A stretch of 64,000 bases of DNA, taken from NCBI GenBank assembly GCA_029378245.1, contig JARKIF010000045.1:310001-374000 (forward strand). The letters are read 5' to 3'. This DNA is from Roridomyces roridus (Eukaryota; Basidiomycota; Agaricomycetes; Agaricales; Mycenaceae). Below are positions 57,074 to 64,000 of the stretch, in pieces. Numbering within the stretch: the first letter of the stretch is position 1; each line of letters starts with the position of its first letter. A program made the translations under genes and the position numbers. A model generated the notes under the pieces. That model made no database searches. It had not been told where the DNA came from and saw only the letters and a program-made list of their open reading frames with translations.

Positions 57074-58936
57074 CTACCCATCCACTACGAGGCCTTCAAC
57101 CCGACTGCTAAAAATCCTTCCCTCCTTCATCACCGCCAACAAATGGTCCTCCGGCCTATCGAGTACAGTCACATCTTTCAAGGGGTCGTCGTTCAAAATG
57201 ATGAGATCCGCGTACGCCCCTGGGGAGATGGTACCGATGAGGTTGGATTTGCCCAGCATTTGTGCTTGAATGATAAGTACAAGTTGAACTGCAGATATCT
57301 TTGCACCAACTTACCAGCATTCGTAGTAGCATGCTTCAAAATCGCAGCCGAAGGTAGAACGTTCGCTCGCACAGCAAACTCTTCAGTTTGCAGCGCGTGC
57401 AGGGACGTCAGTAGGTCCGAGCCACTTGAAATTTCCAGATAAGCACTCGAGTGGAATTCGAATTGAATCAAACTGACTAGCAAATAGTAACCCCCGCGGC
57501 GTGTGCGATTTTCAGCGATTCGAGGCCTTGAGCCATGACTTCTGCGTTCTTGATCTTTCCAGAAGGAGGGAGGAAGTCTTCGAACGGGGGACGGACCATT
57601 GCGCCTGTGATTTCGCGAATGAAAAGCAGACTCGCAGGTGAAGAGGATACAGACCGTAGCAAGAGAGAGTCGGCGTGAGCTGAACAAGTTGACATCTCAG
57701 AATAAACGATAAAGCGAAAGACCCACGTATATGCCTTTAGCTGCCATCAAGTTCGCAGTTGCCTTGTCGAGTAAATTCCCATGTTCAATCCCCAAGACGC
57801 CATTGTCTATCGCGTGTCGAATGGCGTCCACAGTGTATGCATGCGCGGTAACTGTCCGAGATTTAAGCACGGCAGAGAATTAAGGAATGGTCGGCTACCC
57901 ACCCATCTTGTCACCCATCTGCCTACAAGTCGTCGTAATGGCTCGAATTTCTTCAGCGGTGTATTGAATGGTTTCGATTGCATCGGTCTCAGACGCAACG
58001 CCGCCTCCAACCATGATTTTTATGACTGCAAATCACTCATGAGCTTGCTGCTTGATAATAAAAGGAAAGGAAAGACTTACAATCTGCCCCAGCCTTGAGC
58101 TCTTCCCGAGCAGCCTTGAGGACTTCCGGAACGCCGTCGGCGACACGGCTCAGACCTACAGCGTGGCCGCCGCAACATCCGGTGCTGGTTGCCCCACCGG
58201 ATACCCCTGGGCTGGAGTCTCCGTGTCCGCCTTGAGTAAGTGGTTCAGTTGGAGCGCAGTCACTGAGTGAGTTATACATCACGCACCCGTCTGTGAGAGC
58301 GCTTTGCCGCATTGAATGAGCCGCGGCCCTTGGATGAGTCCTTCTTCAATCGCCAGCGCGATCCTCTTGGAGGCGCCACCTGCATCGCGGACGGTGGTGA
58401 ATCCTCTCAGTAGCATCTCTGTATATGTCGAAGTAAGTGACTTGGTTGATTGGCGAAGAAGACGAAGGAGGCACCTTTCAAAACGTATGCCGTGCGTAAA
58501 TTGATATCTTGCTCCAGCATTTGCGAGAATTCGCTCATATTCTACAGCGTGTCTGGGATTGGAACTTCCGACTAGATATGACCGCACCTTCACGCCAGGA
58601 ACGGCCGTCGCGTGAACATGGCAATCAATTAAACCCCTTCAAATTTAGAATTAGAAGAGTTGTATAGGAGGAATGATACTCGCAACGCCAGAGAACTTAC
58701 GGGCACACATACGCTCCCTTCAAATCCACCGTCCTGATATCATCGTCTGATTTGCGCGCCTCAGAAGGTCCAACAGAGACAATCTTGCCATTCTTGATGA
58801 CAATAGTATGGTTTCCGTTCAGCATGGAAGCAGTCGAAGGCTGGACGACGCGAGCGTTGGTGAGAATGAGGTCCTCCGGTGGTGCCTTGATCCATGGCTT
58901 AATGGCGAGTTTCGGGAGGCTGCCGAGTGGATTCAT
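57074..58936 (-). CDS. Metal-dependent amidohydrolase, right-arm copy
   Basis: Apparently intact second copy. It starts at 58936 ([20 protein letters not shown]) and contains [19 protein letters not shown]. The HxH exon, [40 protein letters not shown] and ALSQTG follow. A normal short intron (no transposon) leads to [40 protein letters not shown] and [20 protein letters not shown]. Then come [52 protein letters not shown] and [20 protein letters not shown]. All expected metal ligands (HxH, Lys, two His, Asp) are present across the exons. It is tail-to-tail with the truncated MFS copy (56 bp). This is the better candidate for the working enzyme of the pair; substrate unknown. Confidence 0.8.
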
Positions 58937-59317
58937 TATAAGTGGGTGCAGGAGGAACGATCTACAGATACGGACAGGCTTGGGCGAGTCTCAATCGGTG
59001 CGTTTGGGTGGAGCTGCATGAGCGTGGAAGACAAGATAAGATTACTTCTTGATGCTGTGATGTCGGATCATTCCTTCAGTGGTTGCGATTTTGGTTGAAT
59101 TCGGCACTTGCCATAACACAAGATTGTCAGACTGAGCGAGTTTGCAAGCATTCGGTCACTCTGTGTTGGTGGGTGTGGGTATACAAAAGGATGTGAAAAA
59201 TCAATGTGGTGGTCGGGCGGAAGTTGACATGCCGTCAGTGATCGACATCTTGTCTCTTCCTTCCATCACCTGCTCTCCGCGTCCCTTGCTCCTTCTTACC
59301 ACCCGAGTGGGCTGAAT

Positions 59318-60579
59318 ATGGCACCCAACTCACCGCCGCCTATCCTCCTTCTCCCAGACGAGCTTCTCATCGAGATCGCTGCCGTCAAACAGCAGGAATC
59401 AGAGCCTCCGTCCGAATGGGTCTTGTCGCATGTGTGCGGCCGTTTTCGACGCGTAGTTACAAGCGCGTCTACCCTGTGGACTCGGGTGGTTGTTGACCTC
59501 TGATCCAAATCATCCGCAGAGCTCCTTCGGCTCTGCCTGGAGCGGTCGGCGCCGTGTGACATTGAGGTCACTCTGCGCGCCATGGACGACCTTCCGGTGC
59601 CGAAGGGCCTCCAATTTCTCAGCCCTCATAGCGGTCGCATTGTGCGATTGACCATCGTTGTCCGGACCCACCAAGCTTTGGACACTATTCTTACTTCGTT
59701 CCGCAACGTCGCCATGCCCTCCTTGGAGAACCTCGACATCGAAAGCCACCGCGATATCGACCTGTTGGATATGTCCCCGCTCAATTCGCCAAACATTACC
59801 TCCCTCAAAATGACCCGCTGCACTCCCGCCTTCCCACCACCCCAATGGATGGTCGCACTGACCCACCTCCATTTGAAAAACAACCCCTACCCAGTTCGCG
59901 AGAACTCGGATATTTTCCGATTCATGACCACCCAACTCCCCTCACTGATTTATCTCTATCTCGACCTGACCAAAGGAGCCTTTGGATCGGGAAACGGGAT
60001 CGTCTATCAGTCCCTCGCACATGTTGAATTGGTGTTCCACGAGAGCGAGACAAATGCCTTGTTCAATCAACTCGCGTCCTTCGACACGCCACATCTCACT
60101 CACCTCAGCCTCCATCACATTCACGGAGATCAGTTCTCTTGTCTTCTCGACTCCACCCAGCCAGCATCTCGGTTGACGTCACGTTGGCGAATCTGGACGG
60201 CAGAGATTGTCATTGCGAGGCGGTTGCCGATTTTGGCGACGACTACAGGCCGATCACCACCCCTCCTCGGCTCTTTCCCGTCATTTCCTCTCTGACGCTC
60301 ATCCGCGAGTGTTTTACCCCGCGAATTGTGTCAGACCTATTGGGTCCCGGCTCGCAGCCGTGGCCGCAATTGGAGGTTCTTGCACTTCGACCCATGGCGG
60401 CAGACGTAGAAAACCTGTACAAGGCTCTCCAGGAGGTCGTGTGCTGTAAACGGAGCCAGCAAGAGTCGCTCCCGACATTCAAGCTTTCTCCAAACTTATT
60501 TGAGCGGGAATTTTGGGCAGAGAATGGGGTGGTCGTGGAGTTGCTGGAAGAGCCTAGCATCATTGGAAGTGGTGTGTGA
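59318..60579 (+). pseudogene. F-box/LRR-like protein D, right-arm copy, nonsense and frameshift
   Basis: Starts like gene C (ILLLPDELLIEIAAVKQQES, then EWVLSHVCGRFRRVVTSAST). It stops at TGA 59501-59503, where gene C has a TGC cysteine codon (VVVDLC). The frame then runs on through LPVPKGLQFLSPHSGRIVRL, SLENLDIES, NITSLKMTRCTPAFPPPQWM, SLIYLYLDLTKG and HLTHLSLHHIHGDQF. A small deletion near 60175-60185 (after PASRLT) shifts the frame. The C-terminus resumes in a second frame: LFPVISSLTLIRECFTPRIV, then DLLGPGSQPWPQLEVLAL and FWAENGVVVELLEEPSIIG. It lacks the MITE found in C. Several blocks look more like B than C. Confidence 0.82.
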
Positions 60580-61139
60580 CAGTGCGTCGAGTTGTTGGGT
60601 TTTTTTCGATGCCGATCTGAGGATTGCTTTACAGCTTCGTTGAATCTGACTGTGCAACTTCTTTGAGCGTCAAATTGTAAAGCGTGCTATCTCTTCTCTT
60701 CCTTGTCCTTGGCGAACTTGAATCCGTTGGGACGTATGTACCTCACCCTTACCGATTCAACGTTATTAAACCCGCTGTCTCCGACGGAGAGAGGCGCGCA
60801 ATGTTTAAGTGATAGCGAAAAAAAGTTAAAGGAGCAATGGGATTTCGGGTTCAGTTGCACCACAAAAACGTCGAAGAGTGGATATACTACAGTCTACAGC
60901 AGAGGTCACTTGAAGGGAGTTGAGAGAAAAGTATTCGCTCGTCAGCAAGGTCAGTCTATGCCCTGTGGTCAATGACTCGGCCGGCAGCTCGGCAGAATTC
61001 CGAGGAACGCACCTATTGCAGCCATAATCAGAGCAGAGTTGACTAGAAGGGAGTTTAAATCCATGGTCAGCAAGGGCAATTCTGCGCCGATGTATGGTCA
61101 AGATCGGCACCTCGACAGATTTCCCAGAAACATATCTAT
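60580..61139. other. Intergenic, matches 19074-20004
   Basis: Counterpart of the left-arm spacer between the F-box/LRR and F-box-like genes, about 370 bp shorter. No gene recognised. Confidence 0.5.
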
Positions 61140-62718
61140 CTAGACCCACAGTCTTTTGCACAACCACCTATCGGCCTGCAATGTGGCCTTGACTCCAGCC
61201 AGCAACGACAACTCCAAGCCACCCGTTCGCAGTGTCTTGAAATCATAGAGCGACACGTTGTCGGGCACTTGATCCATCGAAAGAACGAGCAGCGTTGCAG
61301 CCTTGAGCTCGAGGACACATTCAGGTGCGCCAACACGGCGCCTGGCGTTGAGCATTTTGACATAGAGGCCATAACCGTTGGAATCCGAAGGGGCTTCAAA
61401 ATGAATGGCCGATAGGCGTGAAGCGATTGGCTGGGCGAGGATGGTGAAATATTTATTGACGTTGGCGTTGTCAAGGATTATGAGTTCTGTGATGGACGGA
61501 TGGGCGCGCAAGATCAGCACGATGGCTTGGGGATCCATCGTGCCTTCAAAACAGAGGCTTCGCAGGGACCACGCCGAACGAGTGATGAGAGCTGAGATGG
61601 ATCGGTGATAATATTCTGGGGCATCGCTCTGGAGCGTGTGGACTGCAACTTGGTCCAAGGCAGATGCGTCTAAGTAACGTAGAATGGACGCGTCGCTGAC
61701 GTATATGCGCCTGAGACACGGCAGAGTAACCTTGTCGTGGAACCGTGACCAAGTGCCGCCGAAAGACACCAGGATACGGGCCTCGACAAGATTCGGCAGA
61801 GATTGAAGAATCTGACGATGAGTTTCCCAACACGCGTCAAACTCATAGCGGGTGATATGGTGATGCGTGGGGAGCGGTACGGGGATGAAGTCAAACCGGC
61901 TTGACACTCCGACATCGACCAGACACGGCGTCTCTCGGAAACAGTCGATAGAGCCGACGCCACCCTGGCTTCTGGAGACATCCCACTCCAACCATAGCCT
62001 GCGGAGCGCTGGAAGCTTGCCGCTGAGCACATTCAAGCAAGGGACCAAAGCGCGGGTCAGACGAAGGCAAAGCTCTTCCCACCGAAACGAATAGTCAGAG
62101 AGGAGTCTAAACAGCTGCCAGGCCTTGTGGGGTAGGATCACGATCTTCGCATCCATAAAAATGGATTTTTAGCATCCGAGCGCGCTGGACCTGAGCGTGA
62201 ATCATCGCCGAAGGAGGGAGAAAACCAGATGCATCGATGTGGAGCATCGACCATAGAGAGTGCGTCGAGATGCAAATCTCTCTCCAGCGACTGCTGATCC
62301 ACGTCAACACCCACGGACTGCCCTTCGCACTCGGCTTGTATGTCGGAGCCTTGACATCCTCGGGGGTAGGCAACGACCACGAAAAGATCTGGCAAATGAT
62401 TTCGGTTGGTAGTCGCCGCATGGGAGACAGAATTCCAACGTTCTTTCTGCGATACTCGGATACCAATTCGCGTTCTCTCCCCAGCACCTTTAGCCGGTCC
62501 TCCAACCGCGAAATCTCGTCGTCCAAACAGGCGATGTGCGCGTCGGCTTTGGAGACGACTTGTCGGATGTAGTTTCTGTCGGAGTCTTGCGGCGCATCGT
62601 TCGTGTTCATGAGGATGGAATGCCGTGCCAGAGTCCCGACGTTGCTGGCGATGACTGTCGAATCGAGCTCGTCGAGCCTGTTTGACAAGACTCGGCATTC
62701 AGAGCAGCGGAGGGCCAT
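61140..62718 (-). pseudogene. F-box protein with coiled coil, right-arm copy, frameshifted
   Basis: Starts at 62718 (LRCSECRVLSNRLDELDST), coiled coil IACLDDEISRLEDRLKVL, F-box RRLPTEIICQIFSWSLP, then WVLTWISSRWREICISTHSL. The tryptophan mutated in the left copy is intact. At about 62115-62131 this copy has a 4-base net gain relative to the left arm, so the first frame ends at 62107. The LRR part continues in the other frame: LLSDYSFRWEELCLRLTRAL, LRRLWLEWDVSRSQGGVGSI, ARILVSFGGTWSRFHDKVTL, HPSITELIILDNANVNKYFT, to 61140. No transposon is inserted. Unless an intron spans the shift, this copy is broken too, at a different point from the left copy. Confidence 0.75.
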
Positions 62719-62940
62719 CTAGAGTTGAATGTGAGTTGATAGCAGCAAGCAAGGATAGACACAACTGGATGGTGGAGAAGAAGAAGATGGGCAAACAACT
62801 GCACACGACGTCGGATCAAAAATCGCAAACCCAAAGAGGAAGTGAGAATTCAAAGGCATGGATTCTGAAGGCGGCGGCCACAGCACGGTAATCAGAGATA
62901 TTGATGGTGCAATCAAAGTCCTATCGAGAAACGAGTTATT

Positions 62941-64000
62941 CTACACCGAATCAAAGAACGGCAAGATTCCATCCTCTGTCGCATTGAAAGGCGCCGGCAC
63001 ACCTCCCGAGTCCAAACCCAACGTACTCGGCCAGAAATGCCCCAAATTTTCCACCGTAAACCCACTCACGACTGCATCTCTACTTTGCTCGGAGCAATTC
63101 GATGTCTTGACAGTTGTCTGTATGTATGGATGCGACACGGACGCGAATACGCCTAGGGAAGGGCCAGCGTCAGGTGGGAGGTCCGCGCACCCGTTACGGT
63201 CTGCCCAGGCCTCGCGGTACCGTGTTATATTCGGCGTCGCATCTGCGTCTTCGTCAAACGAGGAAAATACGAGAACAGAAAACATACATTCAATCCTGCC
63301 TTGGCTATCCGCCGCCTGTCCGTCAAATGGGATGATCTTGTCTGCTAGCCCGTGGAAGTTGATAATGGGCACGGAACGCCCGGGGTTACAATCTGCGGGG
63401 TTGGCTCCGGCGTACAGCGCTGCCGAAACAGGTGCAAAGGCGGCAAAAAGCTCTGCTGTGGCGGGGGTGCAGGCAAGCAGGTTGGTGAATCCGCCACCGT
63501 TGCTCTTGCCCGAGGCGTAAAACCGATTCGAGTCAAGACAGAGATTGTCGGAGAGCAGTTGAACCATTTGTTGGGTGAAGGCAATCTAAATTATCCTATG
63601 AGAGATGATGGGAAGAAAGTGGTAAGGACATACGTCGTCAACACCGGGCTGCAATTCAATTTAGAATGGGATTGAAAGCGAAAGGGGAATACATACTGGG
63701 GAGTAGGGTGCTCCCTGCCACGCGCGAATGCTTTCATTCCCATTCTTCCCTGGTCTAGACGAAAGAAATAAGCAGAGAACGACCATGTAAACAATCTCAT
63801 ATCTCACCCAAATTGTCCATTAGGATAGACGGCAACGATACCCTGGAGGTAAATCTGTTCAGTTTCATAGTATAAATCCGGACGACGGGCCACGCACCCG
63901 CCCGTTGAGCGTCAAACCAGCAGCCGAAAACCCCGTAATCAATTCCTGCCGAACATCGTTGGCCTTGTAGCCGTGAAAAGACACGACCAGCGCATGTGGC
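62941..64000 (-). CDS. Secreted CE1 / PHB-depolymerase-type esterase, right-arm copy, 5' end outside window
   Basis: The 3' exons of the second esterase. The last large exon contains MVQLLSDNLCLDSNRFYASG, then KSNGGGFTNLLACTP (nucleophile Ser in GKSNGG), IINFHGLADKIIPFDGQAAD (acid), and VENLGHFWPST (His). It ends PFFDSV, four residues shorter than the left copy because of a 12-base deletion. Upstream exons hold VDDIAFTQ, PGKNGNESIRAWQGAPYSP and IYLQGIVAVYPNGQ. The intron that lost its acceptor in the left copy keeps CAG here (around 63650-63652). This copy therefore looks functional as far as it can be seen. The signal peptide and strand 1 are outside the window. Confidence 0.78.

Larger units (their letters stand above)
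55692..64000 (-). repeat. Right arm of the large inverted duplication
   Basis: Inverted copy of about 15533-28330: MFS(+), amidohydrolase(-), F-box/LRR(+), F-box-like(-), esterase(-). Homology begins at AACGCGTG near 55692 inside the MFS gene and continues to the window end, so the outer boundary is not seen. Compared residues differ at 6 of 79 positions (start of amidohydrolase) and about 14 of 134 (start of F-box-like gene). Confidence 0.88.

Noticed and set aside
1..64000. Autonomous transposase or reverse transcriptase genes
   Set aside because: No DDE, hAT dimerisation, integrase or RT motifs found; all elements with defined ends appear non-autonomous.

Overview
The window is nuclear DNA of a basidiomycete fungus, most likely an agaric (Agaricomycetes). 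The evidence is dense genes with many short GT-AG introns (about 45-60 nt, CTAAC-type branch sites) and expanded F-box-like families. It also includes a glycine-rich NACHT-ankyrin NLR and a transaldolase-like protein of a type I associate with mushrooms. The genus is not determined; a Mycena-like fungus would be my guess.

Layout. 1-537: 5' part of a glycine-rich/helical gene, cut by the window edge. 1255-2381: GPI11 (PIG-F). 2480-10555: four tandem copies of an F-box-like family, two intact and two broken. 10739-14731: two intact F-box/LRR-like genes. 15.3-28.9 kb: CE1-type esterase, F-box-like gene, F-box/LRR gene, GT25 fragment, amidohydrolase and MFS transporter. 32.3-44.9 kb: a conserved housekeeping block holding TOF1/Swi1, a bZIP factor, a transaldolase-like protein, the PHO13-type phosphatase and an FAD amine oxidase. 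45.0-48.7 kb: transposon-rich. 48.8-53.2 kb: NLR with 23 ankyrin repeats. 53.2-55.7 kb: unclear. 55.7-64.0 kb: MFS, amidohydrolase, F-box/LRR, F-box-like gene and esterase again, in reverse order and orientation.

The main structural result is that 55.69-64.0 kb is an inverted copy of about 15.53-28.33 kb. The arms flank a 27-kb spacer. They differ by point changes and by insertions found only in the left arm. The right arm supplies the empty site for at least four of these: a 304-bp element, a 630-bp hAT-like element, an AT-rich hAT-like element and a 1.5-kb element with a 9-bp target duplication. It also shows the insertion of a broken GT25 gene fragment. Most gene pairs have at least one damaged copy: esterase (left splice acceptor lost), F-box-like (both broken, differently), F-box/LRR (both broken) and MFS (right truncated). 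The amidohydrolase looks readable on both sides.

The convergent amidohydrolase and ACS-type transporter may form an uptake-and-hydrolysis pair for a nitrogenous compound. The NLR and the first gene share a glycine-rich leader and may belong to one recognition-type family. All multi-exon models were spliced by eye from reading frames and splice consensus; there is no transcript support.
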